This document shows positions 8,235 through 15,279 of a stretch of 29,014 nucleotides of DNA, in pieces; the first letter of the stretch is position 1; each line of letters starts with the position of its first letter. The translations under genes were made by a program, and so were the position numbers. The notes below the pieces were generated by a model. The model saw only the letters and a program-made list of their open reading frames with translations, made no database searches and was not told the DNA's origin. This DNA comes from a virus. Location of the stretch: the IMG/VR virus record IMGVR_UViG_3300038548_000309, positions 1 to 29,014 of that record; one strand, written 5' to 3'.

Positions 8235-9935
8235 TTAAGGTAGATTAGCCCAAACGGTACCAGGTGATACCTCCGGTTGATCCGTCCACGGGGTACGAAA
8301 GTCAAATCCAAAGGCTCCCGCTAGGAAGGATTCCATCTGCACTATCTGTTCATCTGATGCAGCAATCGAGTATCCGCCAATCCAGGCGATCAATCGATCT
8401 ACTCCCCATATAGTTCCACCAGGCAATCCTAGCTCTGGGCTGCCAGTGTTCTGACTACGTCCGATTGCCCCTTGCTGAACGCCTCCCGCTCCAACGCTGT
8501 TGTTTGGAGGTGTCACGAAGCCTGGCACCGATGCCACCTGTTCACCGTTCAGCCGAATCAACATCCCCTCAGGGTCCACGCCAGCGGAGCCACCCGTGGA
8601 GCGACAAGTGATGAGGAGCAGTTCGTCCTCTACTATGACCCCAGGATCAGTTATGATGTTCGTCTGAACCGCCGTAGGGATAGTCTCAGTGCCGAACCCG
8701 AATAGCAAGGTCCCATCTGCAAAGGCACAGACATCTATCTCTCGTGGAGGAGTGGCCCCAGTGAGAGTGCCGATGAACGCAGCCCCCTCAGAGAGATCCT
8801 TGACCTGAGCCACGATGAAGATGGTGAGTTCACTACCCCTAAATGCAGCCTGCGCGTCGTACTCCATCGCCTCTTCGCGGCTAGGAGGGCCAAGGCCAAA
8901 ATTCAGGAACTCCACAGAGGGGACCAACGTTCCAGGAGCCCAACGATCTGCCCGAAACGTGGGCTGTTCGGCGGGAGCTGGAGCATCCACAGCGTTATTG
9001 TTCTGACCAGACTGATCTATCCATGTCACTACAGGATCACCGTCACTCAGCCCCAGAATACGAGCATCATACTCGATCTCAGAGTTTGCGATAGTAGGCT
9101 TCGGCAGGCCGATATTAAAGACCTCAGGGAACGGTGTCCAGATAGTCTTCCCGCCCAAAGGAGGGGGAGGAGGTGGCTCAACATCAGGATCCACTGACCA
9201 AGATAGGAATGCAATTCGCTGATCAAAGATAGAGAAGAACGGAGGTGCACACCAACCTACAGCTTCCAGTCCACGGCCACCTGTAAAGCTATTGGGACTA
9301 GTGGACCCGTCTATGCTAGCGGGCTCATCCTCAAAGTCGCCGTACCAAGCCGTCATCTGGAAATCATCATCGCCAGGATCACCAGAGTTCTGAGTCCTTC
9401 TAACCCTAAGCCACATCCACTCAGGATCTTGTTCCGCCTCTTGAATGTCTGACTGACCATCAAGAGCAGAACCAGCAGGGATGGATATTGCACTTGCAGA
9501 CTCAGGAGGGCTAACACTAGCATCAAAGACAGTACCACCAGCCCACTGGATATCAGTTCCTGGACCAATACCGATAAGTCCCTGCAGGCTCATGCAAGGG
9601 CCGATATTGTTGCGGTTCTTCACCCCTCCGGTATTGTAGTAGAACCGACACAGCAGCTCACCGAACTCCATAAGTCCATCAAAGGCATCTATTCCGAATC
9701 CCCAGCGACCATCACTCCCGTTGCCCTGCCCAGTCATTTCGAAGTACTTACCTTCATCTCCGAAAGTAGGAGTGAGTGGAGTATCGAAGATACCTACATC
9801 GTCAGGATCATCAGTGGATAGGCCATACGCAGTGATACCAGCCGGCAGACCTGCGCCTACCGTGAACTCACTGAAGTCCGTAGCTCCCACTTGGACTCCA
9901 TTCACCACTGCTGGTACTCCGCTCTTAACTGCCAT
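8235..9935 (-). CDS. Fibre/spike-type protein with two lectin-like domains
   Basis: 566 residues. The N-terminal half (to about 250) has the look of a concanavalin/laminin-G-like domain: YFEMTGQGNGSDGRWGFGI, then ELLCRFYYN, then WMWLRVRRTQNSGDPGDDDF. A proline linker (about 251-262) joins it to a second domain whose start, LSDGDPVVTWIDQSGQNNNAV (about 295-315), is the classic entry of LamG-like jelly rolls. It probably recognises a host surface glycan, as a receptor-binding or capsid-fibre protein. No catalytic motif is visible. There is no purine-rich ribosome site: the ATG instead lies 5 bp after the palindrome at 9940-9954. Confidence 0.7.
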   Translation of the reverse strand: MAVKSGVPAVVNGVQVGATDFSEFTVGAGLPAGITAYGLSTDDPDDVGIFDTPLTPTFGDEGKYFEMTGQGNGSDGRWGFGIDAFDGLMEFGELLCRFYYNTGGVKNRNNIGPCMSLQGLIGIGPGTDIQWAGGTVFDASVSPPESASAISIPAGSALDGQSDIQEAEQDPEWMWLRVRRTQNSGDPGDDDFQMTAWYGDFEDEPASIDGSTSPNSFTGGRGLEAVGWCAPPFFSIFDQRIAFLSWSVDPDVEPPPPPPLGGKTIWTPFPEVFNIGLPKPTIANSEIEYDARILGLSDGDPVVTWIDQSGQNNNAVDAPAPAEQPTFRADRWAPGTLVPSVEFLNFGLGPPSREEAMEYDAQAAFRGSELTIFIVAQVKDLSEGAAFIGTLTGATPPREIDVCAFADGTLLFGFGTETIPTAVQTNIITDPGVIVEDELLLITCRSTGGSAGVDPEGMLIRLNGEQVASVPGFVTPPNNSVGAGGVQQGAIGRSQNTGSPELGLPGGTIWGVDRLIAWIGGYSIAASDEQIVQMESFLAGAFGFDFRTPWTDQPEVSPGTVWANLP

Positions 9936-9939
9936 AGGT

Positions 9940-9954
9940 GTTCATCGGATGAAC
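9940..9954 (-). promoter_or_regulatory. Dispersed palindromic operator-like site 1
   Basis: On the minus strand this reads GTTCATCCGATGAAC followed by ACCT and then the ATG of the fibre gene. It is one of six GTTCA-N5-TGAAC sites in the window. It fills the 26-bp gap between the ADP-ribosyltransferase-like and fibre genes and occupies the place of the ribosome binding site, so it could act as DNA operator or as an RNA hairpin controlling fibre translation. Confidence 0.6.
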
Positions 9955-9961
9955 GTCTGGG

Positions 9962-10693
9962 TTATCTTTCTTCTTCGCGAGCTCTGCCCAATGCACCAGC
10001 TCCGAACAATGCTGCTCCTGCACCGCTTCCCATCATACCTGGCAACCCAAGGTTACGAGGATCAAAGGCAGCGAACGTAGAGCGTATGTTAGCAGGATTA
10101 AGGATCATCCACGAAAAAGATCCTACATCCTCTACATTGTTCAAGTATTTGAATCCAGCGAATCCCTTACTCTTCATCAGCGCCGTGACTCCTGTTCTAC
10201 CTGCCTCTAAGAAGTTTGCTCCTGCTCTCTCTGCATCAGCGGCTCTAGTTATAACAGTCCCTGCTTCCTCAGCTGTTATAGCTCCAACCCTTCTCATCTC
10301 CTCAAGTAAGTTCGCAGGACTCCAGGTAGCCCCCAAATCGTTTATCTCCAAGAACTTTCCCCTAACCTGTATGGGAAACATCCTAGGAGTGCCGGGAGCA
10401 AAAGCATCTATCGCCCCAATATCCCCAAAGTTCGGAGGGACGCCTCCTCCTAGATCCGTAGACCGGATTCTATCTTCTGCAGCTTGCCTGGTTCCTGCGT
10501 GAGTCCCCCAGTTGAATTGATTGAACTCATGCCCTGAGAGAGATCTCTCCGCTCGAGTTACAATGTTCGCGGGCGGAGCCTGAGTCCCATGAAAGAGCGG
10601 GGTATTAAAGCCCTGTTCTGCAGCTCTGCCCTGACGGGACACTGCATCCATTGCCAGGTCATCGAACCGACCTCCTAGTTGCGAGGGATTCAA
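9962..10693 (-). CDS. ADP-ribosyltransferase-like (polyvalent-protein type)
   Basis: 243 residues. The pattern fits the ART domain found in phage and plasmid polyvalent proteins: an FHGT motif (residues 34-37, with the NAD-binding His of the H-Y-E class), WGTHAGTRQAAEDR (62-75) matching the 'G.HFGT...A..R' segment, FKYLNNVEDVGS (181-192) carrying the candidate catalytic Glu188, and the diagnostic ending NPANIRSTFAAFDPR (199-213). Such proteins are injected with phage DNA and are thought to modify host proteins early. The C-terminal GSGAGAALFGAGALG is a small hydrophobic segment. The furthest possible start is TTG at 10693; a stop lies just upstream, and an ATG at 10651 is an alternative. The gene overlaps the previous one by 35 bp. 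Confidence 0.7.
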   Translation of the reverse strand: MNPSQLGGRFDDLAMDAVSRQGRAAEQGFNTPLFHGTQAPPANIVTRAERSLSGHEFNQFNWGTHAGTRQAAEDRIRSTDLGGGVPPNFGDIGAIDAFAPGTPRMFPIQVRGKFLEINDLGATWSPANLLEEMRRVGAITAEEAGTVITRAADAERAGANFLEAGRTGVTALMKSKGFAGFKYLNNVEDVGSFSWMILNPANIRSTFAAFDPRNLGLPGMMGSGAGAALFGAGALGRAREEER

Positions 10694-11294
10694 TGTCCTC
10701 TATGTTCTTCGTATGTGCTGCTGCTGCATCACCGAAGGGATCGTCAGGCCTCTTCAAGTCACGGAAGATCTGCCGCCGAATAGACTCTAGATTATCTAAC
10801 TGGCGGACAGCTCCGGTTGCTGCAACCTCACCCCCTCTACCTCTTGTGATCTGATCCAAGATACTCCCCACTGCATCATCCGAAGCAAGAGCAGCTTCTG
10901 GAGAACCCCTAAGAGCTGCCCTTGAAGTACTCATAGCTACATCCGATACGACGCCCCCCGCTCCCTTGGTACCAGCTCGAATCAGATCCCCGAGTACCCC
11001 TATAAAGGGAAGGGCACTCAGTAGACTGATCGTCCCCATGACGTTCTGACCTTCTCTGAACTGTCGAGGGGCGTCAAAGCCTGCAGCCTTGATATCTCCT
11101 ATGCCAGGAGTGAAGTCCATAGCTATGCCAAACAGCTGGCGAAGGAAGTCCTCGGAAGTACCTGTCTCAAAGCCTGTGTTGACGTTCTCCACATTCGTAG
11201 CATCCTGCTGAGCCAGGAAATCCTCAACTACCATATTGGCTAGTTGGTTTCTAAACTCATCTGGGTCTACAAGATGTCCAGGTTCGTGAGACAT
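10659..11294 (-). CDS. Virion-type protein with membrane-active segment
   Basis: 211 residues. Residues 53-107 (LFGIAMDFTPGIGDIKAAG... then LLSALPFIGVLGDLIRAG) match the hydrophobic, glycine-rich 'DF.PG.GD..AA.DA...' segment that precedes effector domains in polymorphic toxins and phage polyvalent proteins, and which is thought to help membrane insertion or DNA delivery. The N-terminal 50 residues are acidic, the C-terminal part basic and helical. It directly precedes the ART-like gene with overlapping ends, so the two look like halves of one multidomain injected protein. Begins 1 bp after the large terminase stop. Confidence 0.6.
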   Translation of the reverse strand: MSHEPGHLVDPDEFRNQLANMVVEDFLAQQDATNVENVNTGFETGTSEDFLRQLFGIAMDFTPGIGDIKAAGFDAPRQFREGQNVMGTISLLSALPFIGVLGDLIRAGTKGAGGVVSDVAMSTSRAALRGSPEAALASDDAVGSILDQITRGRGGEVAATGAVRQLDNLESIRRQIFRDLKRPDDPFGDAAAAHTKNIEDIESLATRRSVR

Positions 11295-11295
11295 G

Positions 11296-12990
11296 TTATC
11301 TTCCTAAGTGGGTTCGGTAACCAGTAGCGTTGAGCTGGCCTAGGTACGCTTTTTCATCCCAAGCTGGCTTCTCTGTGGGCTTGAATAGAGGTAGAACACC
11401 GATATGCTTCTCTACGTAGTCTCTTTCCGTCTGAGCGTGCTCCATAGCCTCTGCTTCGCTCATCAGAGCCGGCCAGTAGTCCAAACTCTGCGAGAATGAG
11501 TCCACTCCATCATCGTGACGGACATTAGGGTGGAATTCAAACTGTTCAACCAGTTCTGTCTGCGTCTTGTGCAGCCAAACTAGATTTGAGTTGACTAACG
11601 GCTGGCAAGCCTTGATATGTTCCTCTTTAGCCCACTGTGCCTTCTCAGATCCTTCCGGAGGCCACTGGATCAGCGGAGGATAGGGAAGATTCTCTCGTTC
11701 CGCCTTCTCTTGGACCCAGTACTTCGTAGCTCCTTGATATCCCCGGTACTCGACGGAGATTATCGAAGGTCTCCACTTCTTATCTAGCTCAAAGAGGAGC
11801 TGGACGGCCTCATCGGGAGGATAGTGACCCACATGGGCTTCTAGAACGATGCGATAGGGGAGGGGATAGCCCTTTAGCAGGACTAGGATCGAATTCATCG
11901 ACGATCCCTTCTTCTCAGCGCGAGATGGGTCGTAGACTATGATCCTTTCTCCTCCCCAAGGAGAGATCTTGAGGAACAACTCACCATCATGAGCACATAT
12001 GATCATTCTACCGTCAGGGGACCACCGCCAGAAGCGAAGGTTCTCGTCATCGAACGTATTGAGCCCCGTTCCTTTCGGAGAGTTCGCATATTGGGCGTGG
12101 TAACGCTGAGGGTCCCACTTCTTCATCCTCATAAGGAAGGCCATCGTGTTCTGCTCGGGGAAGATGACCTCCCCATTCTCAATATCCCTCCTCCAGAACA
12201 CAGCCATCTCACCTTTCTGTGTTGCGTGAGGTCCTATCTCCTGAGTCTCGAAGCCATCACCATATCGTTTCTGCTGAACCTCGTACAGATCCCCTTTCTT
12301 CTTCCTGGAACCTGTGAAGTCGATCAATCCTTCGATCTCAGAGTTCAACAGCGACTCCAAACCTCCAGCCCAAGTGTTCAGAGCTTCCATCTCAACGTCA
12401 GAGCGAATACATTTCTCAGTTACGAGGTCATCTGGGCGGATGATGTCGTAGTGTCGTGACTCGATACCACCCATAGCGCCAATGGCATCAATCGTAGGCT
12501 CTCGTCTCACCTTATTCCGAGGAACGATCATCTCAGATTGCGACCAGATGGCCTTCGTGAAGTTCTCAGGGATCAACTCGGAGTACAACCAGCGGAACAA
12601 CTCGTTCATCATGAAGTGTTGCTGGATCTCCCTCATGAATCGAGAGGCATTGATCGCTGTATCCGCTACGATCAAGATAGTGACGTTGGGATCTCGAAGA
12701 ATGTCTTGGATCGAGAGAGCGATTGTCCAGATTGTAGTCTTGAAGTGGGTCCGAGGCATGAGCTTGAGGCGTCTGTGAGCCTTAACCTCATTCGCGAAGC
12801 GGCACATCGGCATGTGGACATGGGGAACTAGCTTGTCGTAGCCGAGGATTACCTTGCAGAGATAGTAGAGATCCTCTTTGCCCAGGTTCCTCATCCTCTC
12901 CCGGGTCTCTGGATCTGGAGTTACAGGTTTCTTCGGGAGGTTCTCAGGATCTGTGTTCTGATAGACCGAGTTAGAGATTCCCTCAGTCAT
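11296..12990 (-). CDS. terL: Terminase large subunit
   Basis: 564 residues from the ATG at 12990, which overlaps the small terminase stop by 8 bp; the frame is open further upstream, but that part lies inside the small terminase gene. The protein is the packaging motor ATPase plus headful/end nuclease. ATPase: Walker A-like PRTHFKTT (79-86), with Phe where Gly/Leu/Ser is usual before the Lys, a following TILIVADTAINASRFMREIQ segment, and Walker B region HYDIIRPDDLV (180-190). Nuclease of RNase H fold: IIVYDPSRAEKKGSS (Asp354), SVEYRG (Glu414) and RHDDGVDSFSQSLDYW (Asp493, 494, 497). It docks on the portal with the small subunit encoded just upstream. Confidence 0.9.
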   Translation of the reverse strand: MTEGISNSVYQNTDPENLPKKPVTPDPETRERMRNLGKEDLYYLCKVILGYDKLVPHVHMPMCRFANEVKAHRRLKLMPRTHFKTTIWTIALSIQDILRDPNVTILIVADTAINASRFMREIQQHFMMNELFRWLYSELIPENFTKAIWSQSEMIVPRNKVRREPTIDAIGAMGGIESRHYDIIRPDDLVTEKCIRSDVEMEALNTWAGGLESLLNSEIEGLIDFTGSRKKKGDLYEVQQKRYGDGFETQEIGPHATQKGEMAVFWRRDIENGEVIFPEQNTMAFLMRMKKWDPQRYHAQYANSPKGTGLNTFDDENLRFWRWSPDGRMIICAHDGELFLKISPWGGERIIVYDPSRAEKKGSSMNSILVLLKGYPLPYRIVLEAHVGHYPPDEAVQLLFELDKKWRPSIISVEYRGYQGATKYWVQEKAERENLPYPPLIQWPPEGSEKAQWAKEEHIKACQPLVNSNLVWLHKTQTELVEQFEFHPNVRHDDGVDSFSQSLDYWPALMSEAEAMEHAQTERDYVEKHIGVLPLFKPTEKPAWDEKAYLGQLNATGYRTHLGR

Positions 12991-13534
12991 CTGCCAGTTC
13001 CACTTCAGCTCCGAATCCCACAGCCGGAACCTCCTCAACCTCCTCGAGTTCCTTAGGAGCAATCTCCTTGTACATCCCGCGATACTCAGTCAGCTCTCGA
13101 GTAGTCTCCTCCATCCTCTGGACAACATCCTCAGGTAGGAGAGGAGGAGCTTCTTCCCTTACTTCTCTGACTGGCGTGTATCCAGCCCGGTCCAGTAAGC
13201 CGAATGCTGCTGTTTGACGAACTTTCTCATTGCGCGATGTTCGGAGTTCTTCCACGATCTCATCCAGTGCCTCATTAGCATATAGCTTGATCCGGAGAGC
13301 AGTATCAATAGTCCGGTCTGCGACACTCTGCGCAAGATTCTCGATGTCATAGATCGCCCTAGGATCATTGAGGATGAGTGAGATGTGGGACTCAGAGACC
13401 CCGAGCTTCTGAGCTATCTCCCTTCCCTTATCGCCTGCTAGATGCAGGGCAACAATCAAACGGTGACGAGGACTCCATTTCTCCGGAGACCACTCCTTCT
13501 CACCATTCAATAAGGGAAGTAGATCGACCGACAT
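12983..13534 (-). CDS. terS: Terminase small subunit
   Basis: 183 residues with a GGAGAAGG site. Residues about 23-58 form a helix-turn-helix (RHRLIVALHLAGDKGREIAQ, then KLGVSESHISLILNDP), the DNA-recognition part of small terminases. A long helical oligomerisation region follows (TALRIKLYANEALDEIVEEL), then an acidic tail. It recognises the packaging start site and feeds DNA to the large subunit, whose gene overlaps its end. First gene of the late operon, about 50 bp downstream of a consensus promoter. The HTH alone could suit a repressor, but the neighbouring large terminase decides. Confidence 0.8.
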   Translation of the reverse strand: MSVDLLPLLNGEKEWSPEKWSPRHRLIVALHLAGDKGREIAQKLGVSESHISLILNDPRAIYDIENLAQSVADRTIDTALRIKLYANEALDEIVEELRTSRNEKVRQTAAFGLLDRAGYTPVREVREEAPPLLPEDVVQRMEETTRELTEYRGMYKEIAPKELEEVEEVPAVGFGAEVELADD

Positions 13535-13586
13535 ACCTTCTCCAGTGATGACTGAGCAGATTGTGTCAAATCAGGAACACCTTTCC

Positions 13587-13615
13587 ATCATAACCCTTTT
13601 CAGTGCATTTGTCAA
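13587..13615 (-). promoter_or_regulatory. Late operon promoter (sigma-70 type)
   Basis: On the minus strand: TTGACA at 13615-13610, a 17-bp spacer, TATGAT at 13592-13587. This differs from the full consensus by one base in the -10 box. The expected transcript start is near 13580, leaving a leader of about 45 nt before the small terminase ATG at 13534. A host-type promoter ahead of virion genes implies regulation by repression or timing and not by a phage polymerase. Confidence 0.75.
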
Positions 13616-13720
13616 GAGAGGAGGAAAAAGTCTAGGTGGGACGGGAGCAGTCGATAGCGGAACGACTTGTGCAACAGCGAGGCGACAGCCGAGTCCCCGC
13701 GTCCGCTGGTTCATCGACTT

Positions 13721-13735
13721 GTTCATCGGATGAAC
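13721..13735 (+). promoter_or_regulatory. Dispersed palindromic operator-like site 2
   Basis: GTTCATCGGATGAAC followed by ACCTC, about 105 bp upstream of the late promoter -35 box in the divergent control region. The 15-bp core is identical on the plus strand to the core at 9940-9954. A second partial copy, GTTCATCG, lies 12 bp upstream at about 13709. Confidence 0.6.
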
Positions 13736-13830
13736 ACCTCACTCAACAGAGTGGGTCATTCTTAAAAAAATTAGACATGTTTGTAGTGGTATTCTGGGGG
13801 ATACGCGCACCAATGGGGGGCTATGGGGTA

Positions 13831-14141
13831 CCCTCTTACCTTAATCGCAGCTCCCCGGTGGCCGCTCATGTTAATCGCAGGTGGTCCCGCACCCTCTCAT
13901 GTTAATCGCAGCTCGGGGTGTCGCTTACCTTAATCGCAGTGTGTGCGACGAAGTATGCCATAATGGCAGGTGTTCATGCCACTTTGGCTGTACCATGTAG
14001 GTGACACCCCGTCCCATCGTAGTGACACCCACGTAAGTCGTTGTGGCACATGCACTTACGCCAGTCACATGGTAATCGCAGTCGATTTGGGTGTCACTAG
14101 GTTAGGACACACTGGCCTACCCATGTGATTAAGGTGAGCGC
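13831..14141 (+). repeat. Iteron-like TTAATCGCAG array
   Basis: TTAATCGCAG occurs at 13841, 13871, 13902 and 13930, a spacing of 28-31 bp or about three helical turns. A degenerate copy (ATAATGGCAG) follows at 13960, and a further copy (GTAATCGCAG) at 14072. The bases before each copy are also alike (CTTACC or CTCATG). An inverted copy, GCTCACCTTAATC on the minus strand, lies at about 14127-14139. Same-face spacing suggests cooperative binding of one protein, as in iteron origins or regulatory arrays. The gene for such a protein is not identified. Confidence 0.65.
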
Positions 14142-14170
14142 TGTAAGTCCATGTGGGACAACGACTTACG
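14032..14170. repeat. Long-range inverted repeat in control region
   Basis: CGTAAGTCGTTGT at 14032-14044 is exactly inverted as ACAACGACTTACG at 14158-14170. Allowing two mismatches the arms extend to 19 bp. Further GTAAGT or ACTTAC copies occur between the arms (about 14052 and 14143), as do GTGACACCC (about 14002 and 14022) and its inverse GGGTGTCAC (about 14089). The arms bracket the last iterons. They may be two inverted protein-binding sites, since the loop is too long for a simple hairpin. Confidence 0.55.
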
Positions 14171-14216
14171 AGGAAAGCGGATTTCTGGCACGGCGATTGC
14201 ATATGTTGTTGGTGTC

Positions 14217-14249
14217 GTGGGTCGCTACCCACCGGGGCGGAATCCCCGG
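14217..14249 (+). promoter_or_regulatory. Two tandem hairpins in leader
   Basis: GTGGGT-CGCT-ACCCAC (14217-14232) is followed at once by CCGGGG-CGGAAT-CCCCGG (14232-14249), two perfect 6-bp stems sharing one base. No T-run follows, so an intrinsic terminator is unlikely. They lie 75-105 bp upstream of the first early gene, and could be a structured 5' leader or protein-binding sites. Confidence 0.5.
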
Positions 14250-14260
14250 GACCCGCGTCT

Positions 14261-14714
14261 GATGTGACATTGTGTGTAGGGCATCTTTACTCACCTACTT
14301 GTTTCTCTATCTAGGAGTAAATATGTCTAGGATGCACACTTGGAGTAGTTCGCGGAATGGGATCTCTCACGATTTCAAACGTGAGGTTCCGACTGATGTT
14401 GACGAACTCGACCTGATCGTGGGTCTGTTCGGATCAACTGCCCGCATGGTCTGGCATGCTGTAACTAGTGCCACCATCGCGGTCGCCCCGGGTTGCCGGG
14501 ACCGGTTGGAGGATATCCCTGCGGCAGAGCTCTATGCGGCGGCATACGTCGCGGATGGCTCGAAGGAAACGGCCTATGTCAAGACCGTTACGCGGAGCGA
14601 ACTCGACGAACAGGACTTCAGTGAGAGCCAGATGGCGCTCATAGAGGAGAAGTTCGGTAAGCAGATCGTCGAGTAACTTCTAACCTTTAACTGCCCTGCG
14701 CACAATGTCACATC
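14261..14714. repeat. Inverted repeat flanking the first early gene
   Basis: GATGTGACATTGTG at 14261-14274 is exactly inverted at 14701-14714. Two mismatches extend the arms to 18 bp (14261-14278 and 14697-14714). The arms bracket the single gene at 14323-14676 almost symmetrically. No recombinase or transposase gene is nearby, so a pair of inverted operator sites is as likely as a mobile cassette. Confidence 0.5.
14323..14676 (+). CDS. Unknown early protein, paralogue of 17794-18153
   Basis: 117 residues from the ATG at 14323 with a TAGGAG site; an earlier in-frame ATG at 14272 lacks one. No known family. It aligns along its length with the protein at 17794-18153: both have a K/R-EVP strand near the N-terminus, a central helix with G(A/C)R.RLE, and an acidic C-terminal end with a (F/W)(S/T).xQ motif, here DFSESQMALIEEKFG. 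First gene of the rightward early block, bracketed by an inverted repeat. GC-rich, well-behaved codon use. Confidence 0.75.
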   Translation: MSRMHTWSSSRNGISHDFKREVPTDVDELDLIVGLFGSTARMVWHAVTSATIAVAPGCRDRLEDIPAAELYAAAYVADGSKETAYVKTVTRSELDEQDFSESQMALIEEKFGKQIVE

Positions 14715-14720
14715 TTGGGT

Positions 14721-14750
14721 GGGTTGGGACTGGTCGAACAGTCCTAGCCC
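14721..14750 (+). promoter_or_regulatory. Strong intergenic hairpin
   Basis: Arms GGGTTGGGACTG and CAGTCCTAGCCC form a 12-bp RNA stem with two G-U pairs and the loop GUCGAA. It lies between the first and second early genes. There is no downstream T-run, so it may protect or process the mRNA end, or act as a factor-dependent terminator. Confidence 0.5.
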
Positions 14751-14787
14751 GATGTAGTACCGTTCTCACTCACAGAGGGAGTAGTGT

Positions 14788-15060
14788 ATGAACAAAGGAG
14801 TAAAAGTATCTCAGGCGCGTCGTGTCTTGGCCCTGAACGTTGAGGGTATCGAGGTACGGCACCATGAGGCGGATAATATCATCGAGTTGATGGTAGATGA
14901 TACGATCCCCCTTCCCTTCGAGATCTTTGATGAACTAGGAGCATGGGCTGAGCACTCGGGATTTAGTAAGCTCGAAGCTGACCTGTTCAGAGAAGCAGTA
15001 GGAGAGAAGGTAGTACGCCTGATAGACGAGAGGTTCCTACTCAATCGTCTCCGCAGCTAG
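14788..15060 (+). CDS. Unknown early protein
   Basis: 90 residues, ATG after a GAGGGAG site. Basic N-terminus (MNKGVKVSQARRVL), beta-like centre (GIEVRHHEADNIIELMVDD) and a helical C-terminal half (FEIFDELGAWAEHSG... VVRLIDERFLLNRLRS). No family recognised. Probably a small cytoplasmic early protein. Confidence 0.7.
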   Translation: MNKGVKVSQARRVLALNVEGIEVRHHEADNIIELMVDDTIPLPFEIFDELGAWAEHSGFSKLEADLFREAVGEKVVRLIDERFLLNRLRS

Positions 15061-15108
15061 GAGACACACCCACCTGGGCACGTGACTAAACTGCCCCAAG
15101 GAGGAGCG

Positions 15109-15279
15109 ATGGACAAGTTGATCGAGGTATGGGTAATCGTCTCGTGGTGGGAAGGTGACTTCGCTAGTCGAGACAACCTCAAGGTTACAGTGTTCAACCA
15201 TAGGAAGAAGTGCGAGGCTTATGCCTCAACCTTCAGCGAAGGCGTCGTGTGGTTCATGGAGATGAAGCGCCTGAGCTAG
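15109..15279 (+). CDS. Unknown early protein
   Basis: 56 residues. The start at 15109 is chosen for its AAGGAGGA site; the open frame reaches an ATG at 15082. Aromatic-rich: IEVWVIVSWWEGDF near the N-terminus and GVVWFMEMKRLS at the C-terminus, which suggests a small beta/alpha domain. No family recognised. Confidence 0.65.
   Translation: MDKLIEVWVIVSWWEGDFASRDNLKVTVFNHRKKCEAYASTFSEGVVWFMEMKRLS

Noticed and set aside
13636-13905. Plus-strand 89-codon frame in the control region
   Set aside because: It runs through the palindrome and the first iterons, has no ribosome site, and its composition is not protein-like.
13831-13969. Regular 30-bp repeats as a CRISPR array
   Set aside because: Only about 10-18 bp are conserved per unit, the rest is not spacer-like in size, and no cas genes are present. 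Iterons or operator repeats fit better.
14261-14714. Insertion sequence or MITE ends
   Set aside because: No transposase, no target-site duplication seen at the outer ends, and the enclosed gene has a normal early-gene homologue. Kept only as an inverted repeat.
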